From NCBI GenBank assembly GCA_915070155.1, contig CAJZFK010000011.1:1-13026 (forward strand): DNA of 13,026 bases, in the 5' to 3' direction. The notes under the pieces are model-generated. The model was not told the DNA's origin, ran no database searches, and saw only the letters and a list, made by a program, of their open reading frames with translations. Of this stretch, positions 1-7,000 are shown one piece after another; the first letter of the stretch is position 1, and each line of letters opens with the position of its first letter. The stretch is from an uncultured Candidatus Saccharibacteria bacterium (GTDB lineage Bacteria; Patescibacteriota; Saccharimonadia; Saccharimonadales; Saccharimonadaceae). The position numbers and the translations under genes are program-made.

Positions 1-380
1 CGTGTCATACGATGTTTCAATTTAACGTAAGACCTGGTAAAAACGGCGAGAAGGATAAGCTGGATTTGGCGCTGACTCAGAGATCGGCGGATATGTTCCT
101 TGGGGTGCCGTTTAACATTGCTAGCTATGCGCTGCTTTTGTCGATTGTCGCTCAAGTTGCCGACAAGCAACCCGGCGAGTTTATTCATACCTTAAATAGC
201 GCACATATTTACAATAATCACCGCGCGCAGGCTGACGAGCAATTATCGCGACGTCCGTTGCCGCTACCAAAGCTGTGGTTGAATCCAGACATCAAGAGTA
301 TCGACGATTTCACCATTGACGATATCCGCCTGGAGGACTATGAATGCCATCCAGCGATAAAAGCGCCGATCGCTGTGTAG
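1..380 (+). CDS. thyA: Thymidylate synthase ThyA, C-terminal part (5' end outside window)
   Basis: ThyA methylates dUMP to dTMP with methylene-tetrahydrofolate and releases dihydrofolate; it is a cytosolic dimer. The frame opens at base 3 with Cys-His, which aligns with the PCH motif of the family, so the first complete codon (3-5) is the catalytic cysteine (Cys146 of E. coli). Bases 1-2 (cg) fit the end of a proline codon. Downstream are the phosphate-binding QRSAD, the dUMP-binding GVPFNIASY, the [12 protein letters not shown] strand and the conserved C-terminus KAPIAV. Compared with E. coli there is a short lysine/glutamate-rich insertion in the loop after FQFNV. The stop is TAG at 378-380. 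About half of the protein lies outside the window. The gene converges on a minus-strand gene, with a hairpin between them. Its dihydrofolate product is the substrate of the nearby folA. Confidence 0.96.
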   Translation, partial: CHTMFQFNVRPGKNGEKDKLDLALTQRSADMFLGVPFNIASYALLLSIVAQVADKQPGEFIHTLNSAHIYNNHRAQADEQLSRRPLPLPKLWLNPDIKSIDDFTIDDIRLEDYECHPAIKAPIAV

Positions 381-395
381 TGTGATTTGCACTTA

Positions 396-423
396 TAGCC
401 TGAGCGGCTAAGGTTTATTTTTT
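396..423 (+). terminator. Probable intrinsic terminator of thyA
   Basis: TAGCC (396-400), a 5-nt loop and GGCTA (406-410) form a short stem, followed by a T-rich run TTTATTTTTT (414-423). It lies 15 nt after the thyA stop and overlaps the last codon of the converging minus-strand gene. The stem is only 5 bp, with a weak possible extension. On the minus strand no U tract follows the hairpin, so it should act only for thyA. Confidence 0.55.
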
Positions 424-702
424 ACGGAGATTTTTCTTCGGCAGAATTTTATATCGTCTGGTGTCGGGGTTAAACTGTATATCTCTATACGTTCCTTTTG
501 CCGTAGAGTTGCCATTTTCAGATGTTCCTCTTTCTATTAAGAACGCTTTGCTATTGACTGTTCCGTTCTTATTGCGGGTAGGATCATCGACAAGTATCGC
601 GATGAGAGTGTGTACTAAATTCTGATATTCTGGTATATCTGTAATTTTAAGATCGCCACTCTCTTCGGGGTCTATGATACATAGATTATATTGCTCATTC
701 AT
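415..702 (-). CDS. Small hypothetical protein, 95 aa, probably leaderless
   Basis: I do not recognise this protein. It is soluble-looking, has no signal peptide or clear membrane segment, begins MNEQYNLCIIDPEE and ends with a very basic tail (KILPKKNLRKK). The middle is rich in Asn, Thr and Lys. I chose the ATG at 702-700. A TTG at 738 in the same frame would give 107 aa, but that TTG is itself the first codon of a near-perfect -35 box (TTGACA), and a -10 box ends 7 nt before the ATG at 702. The gene starts just after folA on the same strand, so it could also be read through from folA. The basic tail might bind nucleic acid, but that is a guess. It is a real gene mainly because a strong promoter points exactly at its start. 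Confidence 0.6.
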   Translation of the reverse strand: MNEQYNLCIIDPEESGDLKITDIPEYQNLVHTLIAILVDDPTRNKNGTVNSKAFLIERGTSENGNSTAKGTYRDIQFNPDTRRYKILPKKNLRKK

Positions 703-709
703 GCGCTTT

Positions 710-738
710 ATCATACCACAAATACCAAATACTGTCAA
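710..738 (-). promoter_or_regulatory. Strong sigma70-type promoter for the 95-aa gene
   Basis: Reading the minus strand: TTGACA (738-733), a spacer of exactly 17 nt (732-716), then TATGAT (715-710). This is 6/6 and 5/6 to consensus with ideal spacing. The ATG begins at 702, the eighth base after the -10, so transcription should start at or next to the start codon. The -35 box sits in the 10-nt gap after the folA stop. Confidence 0.75.
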
Positions 739-748
739 TTTAAGAAGG

Positions 749-1243
749 CTATTTTCTTTTATACGTCACAAAATCAAAATCGTAATTGTTTTCATTATCT
801 GCCGAATGATGCGCGCGACTTACTTCCTCCCACGCGTCCATATCTATCTCTGGGAAAAAAGTGTCAGCATCGGGGAATTCGGCGTCAATTTCCGTGGCGT
901 AAATGGTGTCGATCTCTGGAATATCTAGCGCATCTTTATAAACTTGCGAGCCACCAATAATAAAAGTCGGATATCGCGATAAAGCCAGGGCGCTTCGTAA
1001 ATTCATAGCCGTAAGAACTTTTTTTACGCCAGTTGGCTTGGATGAAATGACAATATTTTCTCTGTCTGGAAGTGGTCGCGAGCCAATTGACTCAAACGTT
1101 TTTCTGCCCATGATGACATTGCTATTTCTCGTCAAGCGCTTAAAATTCACCAAGTCGGCCGGCAAACTTCGCCCCCACGGCATATCGCCATTTTGTCCGA
1201 TGGCGCGGTTTTTATCGTAAGCTACAATAATGGCTTTTTCCAT
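749..1243 (-). CDS. folA: Dihydrofolate reductase
   Basis: DHFR reduces dihydrofolate to tetrahydrofolate with NADPH; it regenerates the cofactor consumed by thymidylate synthase, encoded next door. The protein has 164 aa, the normal length. Motifs in order: AIIVAYDKNRAIGQNG (residues 4-19), MPW (21-23), LPADL with the catalytic acidic residue D30 (Asp27 of E. coli), VIMGRKTFESIG for NADPH binding, RPLPDRENIVISS, FIIGGSQVY (the second NADPH loop with the Gly-Gly pair) and TEIDAEFPDADTFFP near the C-terminus. There is a small insertion (Gly-Arg-Ser) between MPW and LPAD. The ATG at 1243 has no Shine-Dalgarno in front but a -10 box 6 nt away, so the mRNA is probably leaderless. It is transcribed divergently from the dcd operon. 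Confidence 0.96.
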   Translation of the reverse strand: MEKAIIVAYDKNRAIGQNGDMPWGRSLPADLVNFKRLTRNSNVIMGRKTFESIGSRPLPDRENIVISSKPTGVKKVLTAMNLRSALALSRYPTFIIGGSQVYKDALDIPEIDTIYATEIDAEFPDADTFFPEIDMDAWEEVSRAHHSADNENNYDFDFVTYKRK

Positions 1244-1249
1244 AATCTC

Positions 1250-1258
1250 AGTTTAGCA
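1250..1258 (-). promoter_or_regulatory. Probable extended -10 promoter of folA
   Basis: On the minus strand TGC (1258-1256) precedes TAAACT (1255-1250): a TGn extended -10 with a 4/6 -10 hexamer. No convincing -35 is seen at 16-18 nt. The folA ATG begins 6 nt after the hexamer, which would put the transcript start at the start codon. Confidence 0.45.
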
Positions 1259-1280
1259 TGCTGTAAAATTTACCGAAAGC

Positions 1281-1309
1281 TTGATAGAAATGCGTAAACT
1301 TGCCATAAT
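1281..1309 (+). promoter_or_regulatory. Promoter of the dcd-HIT-tmk operon
   Basis: TTGATA (1281-1286), a 17-nt spacer, then CATAAT (1304-1309): 5/6 at both boxes. Predicted transcription start is about 1316, giving a 5' leader of about 32 nt that contains the ribosome binding site of dcd. The layout closely resembles the rpoB promoter at 3907-3935. Confidence 0.7.
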
Positions 1310-1335
1310 AAGATTTGGTAGAAAAATCACGCAAT

Positions 1336-1343
1336 GGGAGGTG
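1336..1343 (+). promoter_or_regulatory. Ribosome binding site that fixes the dcd start
   Basis: GGGAGGTG is a near-perfect anti-16S match; its GGAGG core ends 6 nt before the GTG at 1348. An in-frame TTG at 1315 lies at the predicted transcript start and has no binding site, so it is rejected as the start. Confidence 0.75.
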
Positions 1344-1347
1344 TTTA

Positions 1348-2067
1348 GTGAGCGTGTACTCAAATAAAGATATATTAGCGGCGATTGAAGACGGGACAAT
1401 TGTCTGCACGCCGTTCAATCCAAAAAATGTATCGGAAGCCAGCTTAGATTTTACGCTAGGCTTTAATTTTTATAAGCAGGAATATGACGATATTTCGCGA
1501 GTTTATAATCCGTTTGACGAGTCTGATGTCAATCGATACTTCAAGGGTCCGCTTAAGGCTATGCCGCATGCCGAATGGTGCAAGCGACACGGTTTTCGGG
1601 AATTTAAGAATATTCCGCCAGATCATCCGATAATCGTACTGAAACCTGGTGAGCGAATTTTGGCACATACGCACGAATTTGTTGGAATTCGGACGCATGG
1701 CGGCGCGGCTGAGGTGAAAAGTCGTAGCTCTTGGGGGCGAAACGGCGTGGCGGTGTGTTTTGATGCTGGCTGGGTTGATCCGGGATATATCAATCGGATT
1801 ACGCTTGAGATTTACAATTTGAATAAGCATGAAAGTGTGGTTTTGCCTGTTGGCGAGAGAATTGGGCAATTGATTTTTCATCACACTGGCCAGGTTGACG
1901 GCGGATATGCTAGTGGACGCGGCGGAATGAGCGGTAAATATCAGCATACCGACGATTTGGATGAATTGATAAAAACTTGGCGTCCAGAAATGATGTTGCC
2001 GCGGGCGTTTAAGGATCGTCGATATAAACCGATGGAAATCGCGGGACTTGGCGAGGGGATTTTGTGA
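1348..2067 (+). CDS. dcd: dCTP deaminase (possibly bifunctional with dUTPase)
   Basis: Dcd converts dCTP to dUTP, and in bifunctional members on to dUMP, feeding thymidylate synthesis. The protein has 239 aa from the GTG at 1348, longer than the roughly 190 aa usual for the family. It starts with the family pattern (YSNKDILAAIEDG, TPFNP, ASLDFTLG at residues 3-37), carries the RSSWGR motif (126-131; R-S-S binds substrate phosphates), AGWVDPGY and ITLE with the catalytic glutamate E154 (Glu138 of E. coli), and GERIGQLIF near the end of the core. The extra length is a 40-50 residue region in the first half and a tail of about 35 residues after the GKYQ motif, where the protein usually ends. AGWVDPG resembles the bifunctional actinobacterial/archaeal enzymes more than E. 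coli Dcd, but I cannot decide the activity. It is the first gene of a tightly packed operon; its stop overlaps the next start. Confidence 0.92.
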   Translation: MSVYSNKDILAAIEDGTIVCTPFNPKNVSEASLDFTLGFNFYKQEYDDISRVYNPFDESDVNRYFKGPLKAMPHAEWCKRHGFREFKNIPPDHPIIVLKPGERILAHTHEFVGIRTHGGAAEVKSRSSWGRNGVAVCFDAGWVDPGYINRITLEIYNLNKHESVVLPVGERIGQLIFHHTGQVDGGYASGRGGMSGKYQHTDDLDELIKTWRPEMMLPRAFKDRRYKPMEIAGLGEGIL

Positions 2068-2510
2068 TGATGGCAGGTTCAATGTTTCGCTCACGAACGA
2101 AAGAAAAAGAATATATCGATCACAGGAGAAAACATAAGTCTGACGGCTGCGATTTTTGTCAATTGGTAAAGCATCACACAGATCAGGTAGTTGATGAAAC
2201 TGCGTATTGCCTGATTATTAAGAACAGATTTGGCTATAATTTTTGGGATGGCTGCGGCGTGGATGATCATTTGATGATTATACCGAAACGGCATGTGGAT
2301 TCATTGGCGAATTTGAGCGATGAGGAAAAAATTGACTACATGAATCAGGTTGCTAGGTTTGAATCTAGTGGCTATTCAATTTACGCTCGAGCCCAAGGCA
2401 GCAAAACCAAGTCGATGATACATCAGCATACTCACTTGATAAAAATTGATGGAAAAACGAAAAAATGGTTGGTATTTCTACAGAAGCCGCACATTGTAAT
2501 TACGAGGTGA
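2067..2510 (+). CDS. HIT-family (histidine triad) protein
   Basis: HIT proteins are nucleotide hydrolases or transferases acting on substrates such as AMP-conjugates, dinucleoside polyphosphates or nucleotidyl-sugars. Seen here, in about 147 aa: CDFC near residue 30 (a CxxC common in zinc-containing HIT proteins), DHLMIIPKRHVDSLANLSDEE (typical of the family middle), and the triad HQHTH with H119, H121 and H123, the middle His being the expected nucleophile. It therefore looks active. The start is uncertain by a few codons: GTG 2064, ATG 2067 or ATG 2070 all follow GAGGGG (2053-2058). I prefer ATG 2067, which overlaps the dcd stop, suggesting coupled translation. It sits between dcd and tmk, so a house-cleaning role on deoxynucleotides is plausible but only inferred from context. 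Confidence 0.85.
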   Translation: MMAGSMFRSRTKEKEYIDHRRKHKSDGCDFCQLVKHHTDQVVDETAYCLIIKNRFGYNFWDGCGVDDHLMIIPKRHVDSLANLSDEEKIDYMNQVARFESSGYSIYARAQGSKTKSMIHQHTHLIKIDGKTKKWLVFLQKPHIVITR

Positions 2511-2512
2511 TG

Positions 2513-3190
2513 ATGAGCGACGCTGGAAAATATATTGTTATCGAGGGCAATGACGGGACGGGAAAGTCGACGCAGGTCGCGAAATTGGCGGAATATTTCC
2601 GATCAATCGGGCGAACGGTTTGCATGATTGAAGAGCCGGGAAGCGATGATCTGGAAAAATCAACTCCGATAGCAAATGAGCTTCGAAAAGTGATTAAAAA
2701 TGGTGATCTGGCGCGTTCTGCGGCGGTGAATGTGGCGCTATTTTCTGCGGCTCGGCGTGAATTATGGCGGGAAAAAATTCAGCCTGCGTTGGAACGTGGG
2801 GAAATTGTTTTGAGCGCAAGAAATTATATCTCAACGCTGGTTTATCAGGGGCGAGGCGAAGGTTATGACGAGTCGGAGATTTTGCGATTGACAGAATTGT
2901 TTACTGACGAAAAATATCTGAAGCCGGACGTTATGGTTATTTTAAGTTTGAGTCGCAATAAGCGGGAAGAGCGAATTTCTATGCGCGGCGAGCTGAAAAA
3001 TCCTGACACTTTTGAGTCGCGTGGGCAAGATTTTCAGAAAAAAGTCGACGATGGATATTTGGATATTGCCGAGGCATACGGAATTCCGGTAATCTCTGCT
3101 GACGGGACGATTGACGAAGTTCATGATATGCTGATGAGTAAGATTAAAGGAATGGAAGAGGTAAGCAAGAATGAGGGTAGAGATAGGTAG
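2513..3190 (+). CDS. tmk: Thymidylate kinase (dTMP kinase)
   Basis: Tmk phosphorylates dTMP to dTDP with ATP, the step after ThyA. The 225-aa protein has the P-loop EGNDGTGKST (about residues 11-20), EEPGSDDL, the dTMP-binding region ending STLVYQG, then KPDVMVILSL and the lid-like RISMRGELKNPDTFESR, with the conserved F..KV..GYL..A pattern near the end. Length and order fit the family. Oddity: the usual Asp-Arg (DRY/DRH) pair is Ala102-Arg103. The ATG at 2513 follows GAGG (2504-2507) by 5 nt; another ATG directly before it (2510) overlaps the HIT stop, and the frame stays open to 2465, but those earlier codons have no binding site. The 3' end overlaps the next gene by 20 nt. Confidence 0.93.
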   Translation: MSDAGKYIVIEGNDGTGKSTQVAKLAEYFRSIGRTVCMIEEPGSDDLEKSTPIANELRKVIKNGDLARSAAVNVALFSAARRELWREKIQPALERGEIVLSARNYISTLVYQGRGEGYDESEILRLTELFTDEKYLKPDVMVILSLSRNKREERISMRGELKNPDTFESRGQDFQKKVDDGYLDIAEAYGIPVISADGTIDEVHDMLMSKIKGMEEVSKNEGRDR

Positions 3191-3884
3191 ATTGACTCCA
3201 GATCATATAGACCGTGAGACTCAAATGGCCATCTGTGATATGTGGTCGGGAGCCGAAAGTCTTACTAATAAAAAGAAGACAGATCCTAAGTTGATGCGTA
3301 CTATTTATGGCAACAATAGTCCAGATAATTTACGACGTGAGGCGAGTAGGCTGGACTCTGGAATTTATGTGGTACAAAGACTCGGTAGAGGTGGTTTACT
3401 GGCTGCTGCGAGAGTGACTATTAAAAGAGGTAGAGCCGCTCCGCAATATGGTGATAGTCAAGCGGGTAGGCCTATGTATATGGAGATTTTTGGCGCGAGT
3501 GCTGATGCTGAGGAGGCTTGGCCAGACTATCTCCGGAGCATGGTAGATCAGGCACGAGAGGACTTTGGTCAATCCATGGGAAGCAGCGTCACTAAGCTTT
3601 GCGCTTACTCCTCTCCTAATGCTAATGAGAGATTTCCTGATGTTGTTAGGAGTATTAATCCTCGTACTTATGAAAAGCATGGCGGAGAGGAAGGGCTGTT
3701 CGGTGTTGTAGGCGGAGTGTCTGGGCATTACGTTCGGCATGATGTGGAGTTTGGGCCCCCTCGGATTAGTCGCATGCGCAAAGCCCTAAGTAACGCTACT
3801 TATCCACTACTGGATGTTCGTCCGTTCAACGAGCTTGTTCCAGCTCGCACTGGGTCTACCGAAGAAGTACCAGTAGCTGCCTGA
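3171..3884 (+). CDS. Hypothetical protein, weakly acetyltransferase (GNAT)-like
   Basis: The protein has 237 aa and I do not recognise it firmly. A stretch SGIYVVQRLGRGGLLAAARVTI (from about residue 63) looks like the paired central strands of GNAT acetyltransferases, and SSPNANERFPDVV...YEKHGGEEGLF (about 147-178) resembles their final 'N..A...Y.k.GF' element, but the acetyl-CoA loop (Q/RxxGxG/A) is not evident. The C-terminus is basic, then Pro-rich. ATG 3171 follows AGAGG by about 9 nt and lies inside the end of tmk, so translation is probably coupled. AGA/AGG arginine codons are more frequent here than in rpoB and rpoC. It is the last gene of the dcd operon; no terminator follows before the rpoB promoter. 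A LuxI-like or other N-acyltransferase is possible but not shown. Confidence 0.6.
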   Translation: MRVEIGRLTPDHIDRETQMAICDMWSGAESLTNKKKTDPKLMRTIYGNNSPDNLRREASRLDSGIYVVQRLGRGGLLAAARVTIKRGRAAPQYGDSQAGRPMYMEIFGASADAEEAWPDYLRSMVDQAREDFGQSMGSSVTKLCAYSSPNANERFPDVVRSINPRTYEKHGGEEGLFGVVGGVSGHYVRHDVEFGPPRISRMRKALSNATYPLLDVRPFNELVPARTGSTEEVPVAA

Positions 3885-3906
3885 GAGTAAAATATCGTAA
3901 AACCCC

Positions 3907-3935
3907 TTGATTTTATTGACGTTTTTCGTCATAAT
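3907..3935 (+). promoter_or_regulatory. Promoter of rpoBC
   Basis: TTGATT (3907-3912), a 17-nt spacer, CATAAT (3930-3935). Predicted transcript start is about 3942, giving a leader of about 125 nt before rpoB. The boxes and the bases after the -10 resemble those of the dcd promoter. Some rpoBC expression by read-through from the upstream operon is also possible. Confidence 0.6.
3917..3931 (+). repeat. Perfect inverted repeat inside the rpoB promoter
   Basis: TGACG (3917-3921), five T, CGTCA (3927-3931). The two 5-bp arms are perfect and lie between the -35 and -10, covering the first two bases of the -10. The position is that expected of an operator, but the arms are short and no regulator is identified. 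Confidence 0.4.
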
Positions 3936-4066
3936 GAGTAGTTATAGAAGTAGTGTATTCATGGCGGGTGAAAATTGCGAGTGGCAAATCGTGATTTTGG
4001 GCTATGAATTAGAGATCTTCACGGCCGTCTATTAACCACTAATTAAAGCGAGGAGTGTTTACGCCT
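3936..4066 (+). other. rpoB leader region with a possible 24-codon upstream ORF
   Basis: This stretch between the promoter and rpoB has an ATG at 3961 opening a 24-codon frame that ends in TAA at 4033-4035 and encodes mostly hydrophobic and acidic residues with one Cys and one Trp. It has no Shine-Dalgarno. A perfect 8-bp palindrome (ACGGCCGT, 4021-4028) lies at its end. I see no recognisable riboswitch or ribosomal-protein leader. Whether the small frame is translated is unknown. Confidence 0.3.
4050..4055 (+). promoter_or_regulatory. Ribosome binding site of rpoB
   Basis: GAGGAG lies 11 nt before the GTG at 4067, a rather long spacing. The alternative GTG at 4055 overlaps the motif itself and so cannot use it. 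This supports the 4067 start. Confidence 0.5.
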
Positions 4067-7000
4067 GTGGCAAAAAAACCAACCACAAGTAGCGAGCGCG
4101 TCTATTTCACCTCTGGTGATAATGCCCTGCCGCTGCCAAACTTGATCGCTCACCAAAAAGATTCTTGGCGCTGGTTCGTCGAAGAAGGTTTGAGTGAGAT
4201 ATTTTCAGAAATTAACCCAATTGACGACTACACTGGTCAGAAGTTGTCATTAAAGTTCGGCAAATATTATTTTGGCGAGCCAAAAAACACTGACCAATTT
4301 GCCAAAGAAAACAACTTGACATTTGAAGCTCCGCTACACGCAACAGTTGAATTGACGAACAAGACAACCGGCGTAGTTGAAGAGCAGGAAATTTACCTTG
4401 GTGAATATCCATGGATGACTGATCGCGGTACATTCGTTATCAACGGTACGGAGCGCGTGGTTGTTAGCCAGTTGATTCGCTCTGCTGGTGTTTTCTTCAC
4501 TGCTGAAACAATAGCGGGACGTAATTACTACGGCGCAAAAATCATTCCAGGACGTGGAGCTTGGATGGAATTTGAGACGGCCTCTAATGGCGCGATTTAC
4601 GTAAAAATTGATCGCCGTCGCAAGATGCCAGCAACGACTTTGTTGCGCGCTTTGGGCTATCCAAAGACTAGCGAAATTAAGGAATTGTTCGCTGATATTG
4701 ATACTGGCGACGTAAAATACATTGACGAAACTTTAGACAAGGATACGTCTCGTGGTGCAAACGAGGCGTTGATCGAGGTTTATCGTCGATTGCGTCCAGG
4801 CGATTTGGCAACGGTTGATAACGCTCGTCAGATGATTGAACGAATGTTCTTTGACTTCAAGCGGTTCGATTATTCGCGGGTTGGTCGTTATAAATTGAAC
4901 CAACGCTTGGGTCTGGATGTTGCAAATACAGCAGAAAATCGTACATTGCAGATGAGCGATTTGGTGGCGATTTTGCGTGAAGTTATTCGCTTGAACAATA
5001 CGCAAGAGCCAGCTGACGACATTGACGCATTGAGCAACCGCCGAATTCGCTTGGTTGGTGAATTGATTACCCGACAATTCCGTGTTGGTATGCTTCGAAT
5101 GCAGCGCAATGCGATGGATCGTATGAGCGTGGCTGATTTGGAAAGTGTTAGCCCAAGCCAATTGATCAACGCTCGTCCAATTGTTGCAGCAGTTCGTGAA
5201 TTCTTTACTTCAAGCCAGTTATCGCAGCTACTTGACGAGGTTAACCCATTGTCAGAATTGAGCCACAAGCGACGCTTGAGCTCGACTGGTCCTGGCGGTT
5301 TGACTCGTGAGCGCGCTGGATTTGAGGTTCGCGACGCCCACCCAACTCACTATGGCCGTATTTGTTCAGTGGAAACGCCAGAAGGTGCGAATATCGGTTT
5401 GGTGCTGAACTTGGCGGCTTACGCACGTGTTAATGAATATGGATTTATTGAAACTCCATATCTTCGCGTGAAAGACGGCAAAGTCACTGATGAACTTGTT
5501 TATTTGGATGCTTCACAGGAAATTGGTGAGGTTATCGCTGATGCTGGTGAGGCTCTTAACGAAGACGGAACTTTCCGAGATGAGCGCGTTAATGCCCGCA
5601 GTAACATGCAGCCGTCGCAAGTTGACGCTAGCCAAGTTACATTCATGGACGCAGCTCACCGTCAGATTCTAGGTTCGACCGCGGCATTGGTGCCATTTAT
5701 TGAAAAGACTCGTGTCGACCGTGCCTTGACTGGTTCAAACATGCAACGCCAGGCTGTTCCTCTGTTGTGTCCAGAATCTGCAACTGTTGGTACTGGAATT
5801 GAGAAGGCTGTGGCCGAGAATAGTGGTCACTTGATTCAAGCTAGTGCCGACGGCGAAGTCGTTCGCGCTGATGCCGACGAAGTCCATGTTAAATATGCTG
5901 ACGGCGTAAAGATTTATACATTGAAGCACTTCGTAAAGAATAATGACGATCGTTGTTACAACCAAAAAGTCCGCGTTGAGCGTGGCGACAAGGTGAAGAA
6001 GGGTGACATTCTGATTGAAGGTGCCTCAATTGCTGGCGGTGAAATTGCCCTAGGTAAAAACCTTCTGGTTGCCTTCATGCCATGGGGTGGCTACAACATG
6101 GAAGACGCGATTATTATGAGTCGTCGTTTGGTTGAAGATGATCGATTGACAAGCATTAACATTAAAGATTACACCGTTGAGGTTCGTGAGACGAAGCTTG
6201 GTCCAGAGATTGTGACGCGCGATATTCCAAACGTTTCCGAGGAAAGTTTGCGTCACTTGGACGAGAACGGAATTGTTCAAATTGGTTCAGAGGTTAAGGC
6301 TGGCGATGTTTTGGTCGGTAAGATTACGCCAAAGGGCGAGCAGGAATTGAGCTCTGAGGAGCGTTTGCTTCGCGCAATCTTCGGTGAAAAAGCTAAGGAT
6401 GTTCGCGATACTTCACAGCGAATGAACAATGCGGGCGGCGGTAAAGTTGTTGGCGTTAAGATCTTTAGTCGTGAAAATGGTCATGAATTGAAGGCTGGCG
6501 TTTTGATGCAAATTCAGATCTTTGTTGCGCAATTACGAAAGATTGGCGTTGGTGATAAGATGGCTGGACGATTTGGTAACAAGGGTGTTGTGGCGAAAGT
6601 TCTTCCTGTTGAAGATATGCCATTCCTAGAGGACGGTACGCCGGTTGACGTAGTTTTGAACCCACTTGGTGTGCCAAGCCGTATGAACCTTGGTCAGATT
6701 TTTGAAACTCACCTTGGTATGGCGGCGCGAGCATTGGGTTACCGCGTAGCGACTCCGTCATTTAACGGTGTTCCAAGCGAGAAGATTTCTGACGAGCTAG
6801 AAAAAGCTGGTTTGGCACGTGACGGCAAGAGCCAATTGTTTGACGGTCGCACCGGTGAACCATTTGAGGAGCGAACGACAGTTGGTGTGATGCACATGAT
6901 TAAGTTGCACCACATGGTTTCCGACAAGATTCATGCCCGCTCAACTGGTCCATACACAATGGTTACTCAGCAGCCACTTGGTGGTAAAGCACAAAACGGT

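Noticed and set aside
674..960. Two plus-strand frames over the folA end
   Set aside because: They overlap folA and the small minus-strand gene, have no ribosome binding site and no recognisable content.
1456..2094. Open frame of 212 codons on the minus strand
   Set aside because: It is antisense to dcd, whose product is clearly recognised; the translated sequence has no family features.
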